Under the pieces are notes generated by a model. That model searched no databases. It had not been told where the DNA came from and saw only the letters and a list, made by a program, of their open reading frames with translations. Shown here one piece after another: positions 32,415 through 40,296 of a stretch of DNA of 64,000 nt. Each line of letters starts with the position of its first letter. Positions within the stretch are counted from its first letter, which is position 1. The position numbers were made by a program, and so were the translations under genes. Origin of the DNA: Eikenella corrodens (GTDB lineage: Bacteria; Pseudomonadota; Gammaproteobacteria; Burkholderiales; Neisseriaceae); NCBI RefSeq assembly GCF_003990355.1, contig NZ_CP034670.1:1674001-1738000 (forward strand), in the 5' to 3' direction.

Positions 32415-33329
32415 TCACTCACCCGAAGGCGCGGCATAATATTCCCGCTCCCGCCGCATTTTTTCCCGCCGCAGCGGCGCAAGCAAGGTTTTGAGCAGTG
32501 CGCCGATCGGCACCACGGTGAGGATAATCCCCAACAAAAACACGATATACGCGCACAACACCAGCCGCCTCAACAGAGGCGACACCCGCCCGGCAGCCAT
32601 CGCCAGCCTGCCCCACACCGCAAAGCTGCGCTGAGCCGCCCGTTCGCCGGAAATCAGCCTTTCATTGGTTTTCACCGCGCCCATGCGTTGCAGCAGCGTT
32701 TCGTCTAATGCTTCATCGTGCTGCAGAGCCTCGGCGACACGCCGCCCGAAACGCGCAGCATCGGCGATTTCCGCTTCGCTGATGCCCGCAGGCGGCAGCC
32801 ACGATACCGCCTGCCGTTTGCCGGTAAACATCCACAGCGGCGTGGTGATGAAGCTCGCCGCGCTGCCGCATTGGTCGATTTTCACCACATTGCCCACCAG
32901 CCGCGCGCCCGCACCGGCCAGTAAGCGTTTCATTTTTTCTTGCGCCATAAGCCACATATTGCGACAGCCGATGAGCGTGATCACCGGCGTATCGCGCAAC
33001 ACGCGCCGCGCGGCTTCGCTTTGCAGAAACGCCGTAACCGGCTGGGCGGGCGACAAAAACCACACGCTGTAGGCAATCACCACCAAATCATAGCGCTCAT
33101 GCGCCAGCTTCGGCGGCTCGATGGGCGCGGGCTGCAAATGCACGGTTTCGGGAAAGGCATCGAAAAACGGCAGGAAACGCCACGGAAACGCAAACGGCCG
33201 CTGCGGCCGCAGCACCACATCGTCCACCTCGATTCCTTCCGCGCCGCGCACATCGCGCAGGAAACTCTCCTTCAGGCGCGCCAACTGCCCGCTCTGCGAA
33301 TACGACACCACCAACACACGTTTGTTCAT
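32415..33329 (-). CDS. Flavodoxin-like protein (dialkylresorcinol-condensing-enzyme family)
   Basis: 304 residues. The N-terminal half starts MNKRVLVVSYSQSGQLARL, a flavodoxin-like first strand and loop. The C-terminal part has a hydrophobic segment (LVLCAYIVFLLGIILTVVPI) and a basic tail. Proteins of this type are annotated as dialkylresorcinol condensing enzyme (DarA-like), but without darB or darC nearby that activity is unproven. It may be a membrane-attached flavoprotein or a NAD(P)H-quinone-like oxidoreductase relative. It is transcribed toward nadD. Confidence 0.65.
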   Translation of the reverse strand: MNKRVLVVSYSQSGQLARLKESFLRDVRGAEGIEVDDVVLRPQRPFAFPWRFLPFFDAFPETVHLQPAPIEPPKLAHERYDLVVIAYSVWFLSPAQPVTAFLQSEAARRVLRDTPVITLIGCRNMWLMAQEKMKRLLAGAGARLVGNVVKIDQCGSAASFITTPLWMFTGKRQAVSWLPPAGISEAEIADAARFGRRVAEALQHDEALDETLLQRMGAVKTNERLISGERAAQRSFAVWGRLAMAAGRVSPLLRRLVLCAYIVFLLGIILTVVPIGALLKTLLAPLRREKMRREREYYAAPSGE

Positions 33330-33559
33330 GCTTTATCCGGCTGCAAATGTAAAAACGGCGCGATTCTAAGTTTTAGCGGTTTTATTGTCAAATCAAGGGG
33401 TTTATCCGAAAGGCTACCTGAAGCCGCATCATCAATATTTTCAACCGCCGCCCGCAGGCGGCTTTTTGTTCCGCCGAAAGCCGCCCAAGCATCAAATGCC
33501 CGATGCCGCACCAATCCGTTATAATTCTGCCTTTCCATTTCCAGATAAGGCTTTCGGCT

Positions 33560-34942
33560 ATGCAACACATCCACATTATCGGCATCGGCGGCACATTTAT
33601 GGGCGGGCTGGCCGCCATCGCCCAGGAAGCGGGCTTCAAAGTGAGCGGCTGCGACGCCAAAATGTATCCGCCGATGAGCACGCAGCTGGCCGATTTGGGC
33701 ATTGCCGTGCACGAAGGCTTCGATGCGGAGCAACTGAACGAATTTCCCGCCGATGTGTATGTGGTCGGCAATGTGGCCAAGCGCGGCATGCCGGTGATCG
33801 AGGCCATTTTGAATCGCGGCCTGCCTTATGTGTCCGGCCCGCAATGGCTGGCCGAAAACGTGCTGCACGGCCGCTGGGTGCTCGGCGTGGCCGGTACGCA
33901 CGGCAAAACCACCACCGCCTCCATGCTGGCCTGGGTGTTGGAATACGCCGGCCTAGCCCCCGGCTTCCTCATCGGCGGCATCCCGCAAAACTTCGGCATT
34001 TCCGCCCGCCTGCCGCAGGCGCCCGAAGCCGATCCGGCCGGCCGCTCGCCGTTCTTCGTGATTGAAGCCGACGAATACGACACCGCCTTCTTCGACAAGC
34101 GCAGCAAATTCGTGCACTACCGCCCGCGCACCGCCATTCTGAACAACCTCGAATACGACCACGCCGACATTTTCCCCAACCTCGCCGCCATCCAAACCCA
34201 GTTCCACCACCTGGTGCGCACCATCCCGGGCAACGGCCTGATTGTGTGCAACGGCCGCGAAGAGAGCCTGCAAACCGTGTTGGCGCAAGGTTGCTGGACG
34301 CCGGTGGAAAGCTTCGGCAACGCAGAAGGCTGGCAGGCCGGCGAGCCGGACGGAAACGGCGCATTCGATGTGCTGCACCACGGCCAAACCGTCGGCCATA
34401 TCGCCTGGCAGCTGTTGGGCGAACACAACCGCCTCAACGCGCTGGCCGTGATCGCCGCCGCCCGCCATGCCGGCGTGAGTATTCAGGTAGCCTGCGAAGC
34501 GCTTTCGCAATTCCAAAACGTGAAGCGGCGCATGGAAGTGAAAGGCTGCGTGCGCGGCATCACCGTGTATGACGACTTCGCCCACCACCCCACCGCTATT
34601 GCCACCACCGTGGCCGGCCTGCGGCAGAAAGTGGGCGGCGCGCGCATCATCGCCGTGCTCGAACCGCGCTCCAACACCATGAAGCTCGGCAGCATGAAAG
34701 CCGCCCTGCCGGAAAGCCTGGCCGAAGCCGACCAAGTGTTCTGCTACGGCGGCGGCGTGGAATGGGACGTGGCCGCCGCCCTCGCCCCGCTCGGCGGCAA
34801 ACTGCACACCGGCAACGATTTCGACGCCTTCGTGAAAAGCATCCTGAGCAACGCCCAAAGCGGCGACCACATCCTCGTGATGAGCAACGGCGGCTTCGGC
34901 GGGATTCATCAGAAGCTACTGGACGGCTTGGCGCGGGAGTGA
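33560..34942 (+). CDS. mpl: UDP-MurNAc tripeptide ligase (Mpl)
   Basis: 460 residues from the ATG at 33560 (MQHIHIIGIGGTFMGG), preceded by AGATAAGG. Mpl attaches recycled L-Ala-D-Glu-mDAP tripeptide to UDP-MurNAc in cell-wall recycling. The Mur-ligase ATP motif GTHGKTTTASM lies at about residues 113-123, and the later ERRSNTMKLG-type segment reads EPRSNTMKLGSMK here. The long N-terminal frame extension from 33503 is not needed. Together with ltgA this suggests active muropeptide recycling. Confidence 0.95.
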   Translation: MQHIHIIGIGGTFMGGLAAIAQEAGFKVSGCDAKMYPPMSTQLADLGIAVHEGFDAEQLNEFPADVYVVGNVAKRGMPVIEAILNRGLPYVSGPQWLAENVLHGRWVLGVAGTHGKTTTASMLAWVLEYAGLAPGFLIGGIPQNFGISARLPQAPEADPAGRSPFFVIEADEYDTAFFDKRSKFVHYRPRTAILNNLEYDHADIFPNLAAIQTQFHHLVRTIPGNGLIVCNGREESLQTVLAQGCWTPVESFGNAEGWQAGEPDGNGAFDVLHHGQTVGHIAWQLLGEHNRLNALAVIAAARHAGVSIQVACEALSQFQNVKRRMEVKGCVRGITVYDDFAHHPTAIATTVAGLRQKVGGARIIAVLEPRSNTMKLGSMKAALPESLAEADQVFCYGGGVEWDVAAALAPLGGKLHTGNDFDAFVKSILSNAQSGDHILVMSNGGFGGIHQKLLDGLARE

Positions 34943-34948
34943 AATAAG

Positions 34949-34986
34949 TTTTCAGGTAGCCTTTTCGCGCATGAGGCTACCTGAAA
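34949..34986 (+). terminator. DUS-pair terminator of mpl
   Basis: TTTTCAGGTAGCCT and AGGCTACCTGAAAAA in opposite orientation around 11 bases, seven bases after the stop. Confidence 0.65.
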
Positions 34987-35010
34987 AATCAACCCACCTG
35001 GAAAAGTACC

Positions 35011-35328
35011 ATGGACAAAACCCGTTTTACCGCCCTCGCCCTTATCCTGCCCGGCCTGCACCTGCTGTTCGCCCTGTGGCTCGTGCGCAGCGGCATCACT
35101 TATCCGTTTATCCTGAAATTCCACGCCCTTTTCCCCGCATTATTTGCCGTGGCCTTTATCAAACGGATGGAATACTGCGGCAGCTTCGGCAGCGGCCGGG
35201 TGCGGCTGCTGCTGCTCGCATTGCTGCTTTCCTGTTTTGCCGCCACCCTGTACCCGCCGCTGTTTTTGTGCGTGCTGCTCTGCTACGCCCTCGCCGCCCG
35301 GCACGGCATCCGCGCAGGCTGCGATTGA
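35011..35328 (+). CDS. Small membrane protein, unknown
   Basis: 105 residues, MDKTRFTALALILPGLHLLF.., with three hydrophobic stretches (about residues 7-26, 37-50 and 70-98), so probably an inner-membrane protein with three helices. No family recognised. GAAAAGTACC precedes the ATG. It lies between mpl and a methyltransferase gene on the same strand with 68- and 79-base gaps. Confidence 0.65.
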   Translation: MDKTRFTALALILPGLHLLFALWLVRSGITYPFILKFHALFPALFAVAFIKRMEYCGSFGSGRVRLLLLALLLSCFAATLYPPLFLCVLLCYALAARHGIRAGCD

Positions 35329-35407
35329 ACCGCCCATACTTTTTCACCTCCGTCCATCAGGCTACCTGAAATCTTAAACAGAGCGAACCCAAGCCAAACA
35401 CTCCGCC

Positions 35408-36517
35408 ATGCCCCACACCCTCACCTGGCAAGAACAAGGCCAAACCCGCCAAGCCCAATGGCGCAACACCGCCGCGCAAAAACCGCCCGCCGCGCTCGCC
35501 GTGGCCGCGCCCGCCCTTTCCGCCCAAGCCGCGCTCAACAGTTTCCGCCAAGGCCAAGCCCTGCTTTGGCGCGGCGATTATCATCAGGCCGTTCAGCTGC
35601 TCTCCGCCGTGAAACGCCAGCTTCCCGCCGCTGCCTCGCCCGATTTCCACACCCACCGCATGCAACAGGCGCAACGCAGCCGACTGGCTAACATGCTGCT
35701 GGTGGAAATCGATGCCGGCTATCGGCTGAATCTGCGCCGCGCCCCCGACGTATCCGCCGCCCTGGCCGACGTGTTCGGCGAACCAAACAGCGAGCCGTTC
35801 CTGTTGCCGCTCAACCTGCTGCTCGGCTTCATCGGCGCCCACCAATGGCACAAAAAAGGCGTGGAAATCCCCGCCCTCGGCGCGCGTATCCATGTGCCGT
35901 TCGGCGTGTTCTCCCCCTTGCGCGGCGAGTATCTCGGCCTGATCGCCGCCGCACCCCTGCCGCCCCGCACCCGGAGCGCCTTCGACATCGGCACCGGCAG
36001 CGGCGTGATTGCCGCCCTGCTCGCCCGGCGCGGCCTCCAAACGGTTACCGCCACCGACAACAGCCCCCGCGCCGTCGCCTGCGCCCGCGCCAATTTCCAA
36101 CGCCTCGGCCTGCCCCAAATCCGGCTGCTGCAAACCGACCTTTTCCCCGAAGGCTGCGCCGACCTGATCGTTTGCAACCCGCCCTGGCTGCCCGCCAAAC
36201 CCGCCGCCGACATCGAAACCGCCCTCTACGATCCCGGCAGCGCCATGCTGCAAGCCTTTTTGCAACAAGCCCCCGCCCGCCTCAATCCCGGCGGGCAAAT
36301 CTGGCTTATCATGTCCGACCTTGCCGAACACCTCGGCCTGCGCCAACCGAATGAACTGGCCGAACGCATCGCCGCCGCCGGCCTCGCCGTCAGCCAACGC
36401 CTCGACACCCGCCCGCAACACCCCAAAAGCCGCGATGCCGCCAACCCCCTCGCCGCCGCCCGGCTGCACGAAACCGTGAGCCTATATGTTTTGCAGCCCG
36501 CCGCAGAGGCTACCTGA
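35408..36517 (+). CDS. Class I SAM-dependent methyltransferase (HemK-like)
   Basis: 369 residues. The C-terminal domain has SAM motif I FDIGTGSGVIAALLARRG at about residues 197-214 and NPPW at about 258-261. An NPPY/W tetrad is used by enzymes that methylate planar amide or amine nitrogen (PrmC, RlmG/RsmC, N6A). The N-terminal 170 residues are a separate domain. The target (rRNA, protein or small molecule) cannot be told. An inverted DUS pair forms the terminator about 100 bases downstream. Confidence 0.8.
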   Translation: MPHTLTWQEQGQTRQAQWRNTAAQKPPAALAVAAPALSAQAALNSFRQGQALLWRGDYHQAVQLLSAVKRQLPAAASPDFHTHRMQQAQRSRLANMLLVEIDAGYRLNLRRAPDVSAALADVFGEPNSEPFLLPLNLLLGFIGAHQWHKKGVEIPALGARIHVPFGVFSPLRGEYLGLIAAAPLPPRTRSAFDIGTGSGVIAALLARRGLQTVTATDNSPRAVACARANFQRLGLPQIRLLQTDLFPEGCADLIVCNPPWLPAKPAADIETALYDPGSAMLQAFLQQAPARLNPGGQIWLIMSDLAEHLGLRQPNELAERIAAAGLAVSQRLDTRPQHPKSRDAANPLAAARLHETVSLYVLQPAAEAT

Positions 36518-36610
36518 AGCTTAAGCCGCAACGAAAGCGAAACCGCAATAGAGCGGGAGCGCGGCTTCCGCCAAATCGCCGCCCGCACAGGCTGGTTTGC
36601 AAACCGCATC

Positions 36611-36657
36611 AAAGTTTCAGGTAGCCCCTTACGCGACACAGGCTACCTGAAACTTTT
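36611..36657 (+). terminator. DUS-pair terminator
   Basis: AAAGTTTCAGGTAGCC and GGCTACCTGAAACTTTTT around about 14 bases, with trailing T. Confidence 0.65.
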
Positions 36658-36728
36658 TAAGCGCCGCCCAACACAAACAAAGCGCACCCTACCGGTTTAC
36701 GGTAGAATACGCCCCTCACACAAACCCC

Positions 36729-36795
36729 GATAGCGGGTTCGCAAAAACAGAACAAGGCGGCGAGCCGCCGCAGCGTTTTTGTGAATCCGTTATAA
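36729..36795. repeat. Degenerate Correia-like palindromic element
   Basis: 67 bp starting GATAGCGGGTTCGCAAAAAC and ending GTTTTTGTGAATCCGTTATA, with AAGGCGGCGAGCCGCCG in the centre. The ends resemble the Correia-like TATAGTGGATTAACAAAAAC termini at several positions, but internal sequence is lost. It forms the leader region of ibaG. Confidence 0.5.
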
Positions 36796-36815
36796 GCAAT
36801 CAATAAGGAATCCAC

Positions 36816-37067
36816 ATGCTCACTCCCGAACAAGTCCAAGCCATGATTGGCGAAGTCATCAATGCCGAAATGATCCAAGTGGAAGGCGACGGCCATCACT
36901 TTTTTGCCGCCATCGTTTCCGCCGATTTTGAAGGCAAACCCCGCCTCGCCCGCCACCGCCTGATCAAAGACGGCCTCGCCGACCGGCTGGCCAGCAACGA
37001 ACTGCACGCCCTTTCCATCTCCGTAGCCGCCACTCCCGCCGAGTGGGCAGCCAAAAACGGCAAATAA
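36816..37067 (+). CDS. ibaG: BolA/IbaG family protein
   Basis: 83 residues, MLTPEQVQAMIGEVINAEMI.., with the BolA fold and family pattern VEGDGHHFFAAIVSADFEGK and LARHRLIKDGL. BolA-type proteins bind monothiol glutaredoxins and a shared Fe-S cluster. This short form is closest to IbaG (YrbA). AATAAGGAATCCAC gives a good ribosome site. It is monocistronic, with a DUS-pair terminator. Confidence 0.88.
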   Translation: MLTPEQVQAMIGEVINAEMIQVEGDGHHFFAAIVSADFEGKPRLARHRLIKDGLADRLASNELHALSISVAATPAEWAAKNGK

Positions 37068-37086
37068 AACACCGCCGCGCCATATC

Positions 37087-37130
37087 AAAAGGCTACCTGA
37101 AAACACCATTCTGTTTTCAGGTAGCCTTTT
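37087..37130 (+). terminator. DUS-pair terminator of ibaG
   Basis: AAAAGGCTACCTGAAAACA and TGTTTTCAGGTAGCCTTTT-like arms around a short loop, 20 bases after the stop. Confidence 0.7.
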
Positions 37131-37185
37131 AAATTTAAATCAGGACAAGGCGAAACGCCGTACTGTTTTTTGTTAATCCACTATA
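37131..37185. repeat. Truncated Correia-like element (copy 4)
   Basis: Only 55 bp: AAATTTAAATCAGGACAAGG, a shortened middle (CGAAACGCCGTACTG), then TTTTTTGTTAATCCACTATA. The left terminus is missing, directly joined to the ibaG terminator. Confidence 0.65.
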
Positions 37186-37199
37186 CATCCGGCACAGCC

Positions 37200-38393
37200 T
37201 CAAGCCTGCTTGTCTTTAAACCCGAGCTGCGTCCATGCAAAGACGGCCAATGCCACGGCGGCGATGGCGGCACCCACCCAGCCCAACGCACCCATCCCCC
37301 AGTGGCGCGAGATGATGCCGCCCAAGAGCGCGCCGCCGCCGATGCCGATGTTGTAGCTGCCCGAGTAAATCGCATTGGCCACATCGGTGGCATCCGGCGC
37401 ATAGCGGATTACGTGGGCAATCATGCTCAAGCCCAACACGCCGATGCCGATACCCCAAACCAGCGAGAGCGCAAACATCATCGCCTCTCCACCGCCCAAA
37501 GGCTTCAACAGCAGCAGGGAAACCAGCAGCAGCGCCGCCGAGCCGATCAGGGTGGGGTTGGGGTGCTTCGGGTAGAAGCGCGAATACAGCCAGCTGGCCG
37601 CCATGCCCGACAGGCCGAACACCAGCAACACCGCCGTGGCCGTATCCGGCGGCATATGGGTGATTTCCAGCACATAAGGCTCGATGTAGCTATAGGCCGT
37701 GAAATGCGCGCTCACAATCAGCACCGCCATCGCATACATCCCCAACAGGCGCGGGCGTTTGGCCAATAGCGGCAGGCTTTTGAGCGAACCCGCGTTTTTG
37801 CTTTCCAGGCGCGGCAGGATTTTGGCCAACAGCACCATCACGCCCAAGGCCAGCACGCCGATCAGCGCGAAGGTAAACCGCCAGCCCAGCCACTGCCCCA
37901 CCAGCCGCCCCAGCGGCAAGCCCAACACCGTGGCCATGGAAGTGCCCAGCGACATCCAGCCCAAAGCCTGCTGCCGCCTGCCCGCCGGCGCCAGGCGCAT
38001 CACCAGCGAAGCGGTAATGGCCCAAAACAGCGCGTGGGTGAGCGCAATCAGCACGCGCGACACCAAGAGCACGGGAAAGCTCCATGCCACGGCCGACAGC
38101 CCGTGCCCGGCCACAAACACAACAAACAACGCCAGCAGCAGCCTGCGCCGCTCCGCATTGGCCACCAGCAGCATCAGCGGCAGCGAAGCCAGCGACACCA
38201 CCCAGGCATACACGGTAATCATGATGCCCGTGTCGGCGGCAGACATATTGAAGCCCTTGCCGATGTCGGTGAGCATGGCGATGGGGATGAATTCGGTGGT
38301 GCACACCACAAAGGCGGCCACCGACATGGCGAACACGCGCAGATAGGCCAGCAGAATGGGGGCGTGGGGGTGATGTTTGAGTATTTTGAGCAT
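37200..38393 (-). CDS. sotB: MFS sugar efflux transporter (SotB-like)
   Basis: 397 residues with about twelve hydrophobic segments. The opening (FAMSVAAFVVCTTEFIPIAM, LTDIGKGFNMSAADTGIMIT) and the GWRFTFALIGVLAL segment match the SotB/YdeA drug-H+ antiporter group, which exports arabinose, IPTG and similar compounds. Substrate in this organism is unknown. It is alone on the minus strand, and no regulator gene is adjacent. Confidence 0.82.
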   Translation of the reverse strand: MLKILKHHPHAPILLAYLRVFAMSVAAFVVCTTEFIPIAMLTDIGKGFNMSAADTGIMITVYAWVVSLASLPLMLLVANAERRRLLLALFVVFVAGHGLSAVAWSFPVLLVSRVLIALTHALFWAITASLVMRLAPAGRRQQALGWMSLGTSMATVLGLPLGRLVGQWLGWRFTFALIGVLALGVMVLLAKILPRLESKNAGSLKSLPLLAKRPRLLGMYAMAVLIVSAHFTAYSYIEPYVLEITHMPPDTATAVLLVFGLSGMAASWLYSRFYPKHPNPTLIGSAALLLVSLLLLKPLGGGEAMMFALSLVWGIGIGVLGLSMIAHVIRYAPDATDVANAIYSGSYNIGIGGGALLGGIISRHWGMGALGWVGAAIAAVALAVFAWTQLGFKDKQA

Positions 38394-38643
38394 AATGTGC
38401 GGAAAGGATGAATTGTTTTTCAGGTAGCCTTGGGGACATATGGGTTAAATATGACAGGCCGAATAGGCTTTCGATGCAAGGCTGGGCAACGCCGTAATCA
38501 AAATCCAGTTGTTTTGTGTCATCGCTTGAAACCCGCTAGGAAGCAGGCAGCTTCTTGGCTATATTGCGCCCCAATCCCGGCCTGCCGCCCGCCTTCCATT
38601 CCGGGCACGCTGGCTGTCCGCCAACGCTTCAAAGAAAACAAGC

Positions 38644-39084
38644 ATGAAGTATACCACCCTGCTTGCAATCGCCGCCTTATCCCTATCCGCCTGCGCAGGG
38701 AAACCGGCCGTTTCGAAACAACCGGCCGTTTATCCATTTCGGGTTGTTCTTTTGCAGTCTGTGCCGCACACCGACACCAATATGCGGCGGGTTGCTTTTG
38801 CACCTACTGCAATCAATCCAAACGGCGGACCGTATATGCCCGCCATAGCCTTTGAAGGCAATGGGAATTTCCCTTTGGAAAGCGACTGGGACGGAAGCTT
38901 CAAACCGTATGAATCCCAAACCATACATTCGCCTTCAGACAAAGTGCGCCTGAATCTGCATGTTGTCTATAAAGAAAAACCCTATATTCAAAGCTGCGAT
39001 GTGGCATTCACCGCCAATACCATGACCAGCATAAAAGTGGTGTTTGACGCTGCTGACAAACTGCGCTGCGAGATGGTTAAATAA
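38644..39084 (+). CDS. Hypothetical lipoprotein
   Basis: 146 residues. Signal peptide MKYTTLLAIAALSLSAC with lipobox LSAC (Cys17). The mature part (VSKQPAVYPFRVVLLQSVPH, SDWDGSFKPYESQTIHSPSD) is not recognised. It would be anchored in a membrane facing the periplasm. Followed by a hairpin of uptake arms. The immediately following 1 kb is a separate AT-rich insertion. Confidence 0.7.
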   Translation: MKYTTLLAIAALSLSACAGKPAVSKQPAVYPFRVVLLQSVPHTDTNMRRVAFAPTAINPNGGPYMPAIAFEGNGNFPLESDWDGSFKPYESQTIHSPSDKVRLNLHVVYKEKPYIQSCDVAFTANTMTSIKVVFDAADKLRCEMVK

Positions 39085-39103
39085 TACCCGGCTATCTGAA
39101 AGA

Positions 39104-39137
39104 AAAGGGCTACCTGAACTTTTTCAGGTAGCCTTTG
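39104..39137 (+). terminator. DUS-pair terminator of lipoprotein gene
   Basis: AAGGGCTACCTGAA and TTCAGGTAGCCTTT around a CTTT-type loop, 20 bases after the stop. Confidence 0.65.
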
Positions 39138-39174
39138 GCAAGGCGGGTGTCTAATTCGGGAATCCGACCTATGG

Positions 39175-39531
39175 CTACTCTATTAAATTTATTAAAATCG
39201 TCGGGATTTTGCTCCTTGCATGTCTTGTATTAATCCGTTCTATTGCAAATAAAAATTTATACCTCAAATCATCTGAAATTCTGAATAGGTTCTTAATATT
39301 CAATAAAATACATTCATCTTTATTTAGAGAGTAACGAATCATTGGTTCTATATCCTCACCTTCATATATCCTTAAATCTGACAGACAATCTATAAAAGCT
39401 GCTAAATTCTTACCATAAAAATCAGGAAAACCAAAAATATCAGCCATCTTCTTATGAAAATTATCATATTCATTATTTAAGTTCTCGGAATATATCTCTA
39501 AGAAATCTATATCTACGCTAACAAATTTCAT
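39175..39531 (-). CDS. Barstar-family protein (putative immunity or antitoxin)
   Basis: 118 residues. The stretch IFGFPDFYGKNLAAFIDCL at about residues 32-50 is the hallmark of the barstar fold (F-G-FP-x-YG-N-x-DAL/CL), the inhibitor of ribonuclease barnase. The ATG at 39531 is preceded by GGGGGTGGGAATA; a GTG at 39540 is unlikely. The gene is much AT-richer than its surroundings, a sign of transfer. No barnase-like RNase lies next to it in this window, so it may be an orphan immunity gene. Confidence 0.75.
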   Translation of the reverse strand: MKFVSVDIDFLEIYSENLNNEYDNFHKKMADIFGFPDFYGKNLAAFIDCLSDLRIYEGEDIEPMIRYSLNKDECILLNIKNLFRISDDLRYKFLFAIERINTRHARSKIPTILINLIE

Positions 39532-39603
39532 TATTCCCACCCCCTAAATTTATTCCAACAAATAAGTACCGTAGGTTGTATTCAAGAATTCAAATTGTGA
39601 TTG

Positions 39604-40182
39604 CTATAATGCACCAACAAATAAGAAAGAATAAAAATTCTCCATATTAATATTTAATTCAGTATTCTTAAGAAATTCTTCGATTTCCATTAAATAATCT
39701 TCATCTTCATTGATATAGTAATTTTCATCAAATTTACCATTAATTGAATTTTTATCAATATATTTAACAGATAACAAAAGGGTATAAAACAATGCTGAAA
39801 TAAAATCCGAGAGCGAGTCGGCTATCTCAAATTTTTCGTTTGAGCCAGAGGTCATTGCAAATACCATTCCGGTATCATTATTAACAAAAATAGGTTGGTC
39901 ATCTTGTTCTAATAAATATAGATATTTTCCTTCATTGTTATCTAACCAACCGTGAGTGTTTCTTGCCTCATCCATTGATTTTGAAAAAGATAAATTAAAC
40001 GGGTTTCCAATACCAATACAATTACGAGATGATTGAATGGCGGAGAAAAAATTTTCAATCTGAGTTTTCTCTCCGCCTAGTAAATCTTCATGGAATATCA
40101 AAAAACCCACATCAAATTCACGCCTTCCCTTTGAAGCATAAACAGATGCAAAATTTTTAAGAGATTCTTTTATGTTGGACAT
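39604..40182 (-). CDS. Unknown AT-rich gene, possible immunity protein
   Basis: 192 residues from the ATG at 40182, which follows GGAGAAAATCAAA. The protein (NIKESLKNFASVYASKGRRE, YLYLLEQDDQPIFVNNDTGM) is acidic, soluble and not recognised with certainty. The LEQDDQPIFVNNDTG stretch recalls SUKH/SMI1-type immunity proteins, but that is weak. It shares low GC and strand with the barstar gene 72 bases downstream, so the two were probably acquired together. Confidence 0.55.
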   Translation of the reverse strand: MSNIKESLKNFASVYASKGRREFDVGFLIFHEDLLGGEKTQIENFFSAIQSSRNCIGIGNPFNLSFSKSMDEARNTHGWLDNNEGKYLYLLEQDDQPIFVNNDTGMVFAMTSGSNEKFEIADSLSDFISALFYTLLLSVKYIDKNSINGKFDENYYINEDEDYLMEIEEFLKNTELNINMENFYSFLFVGAL

Positions 40183-40296
40183 TTTGATTTTCTCCACTTT
40201 TATTCATTAAACATGGCTTTTATGCCAATAAGCAAGTGCCTACCCTACCTGCCCAAGAATTTTCAGGTAGCCCTTTCCCCAAAAGCAGCCTGCACC

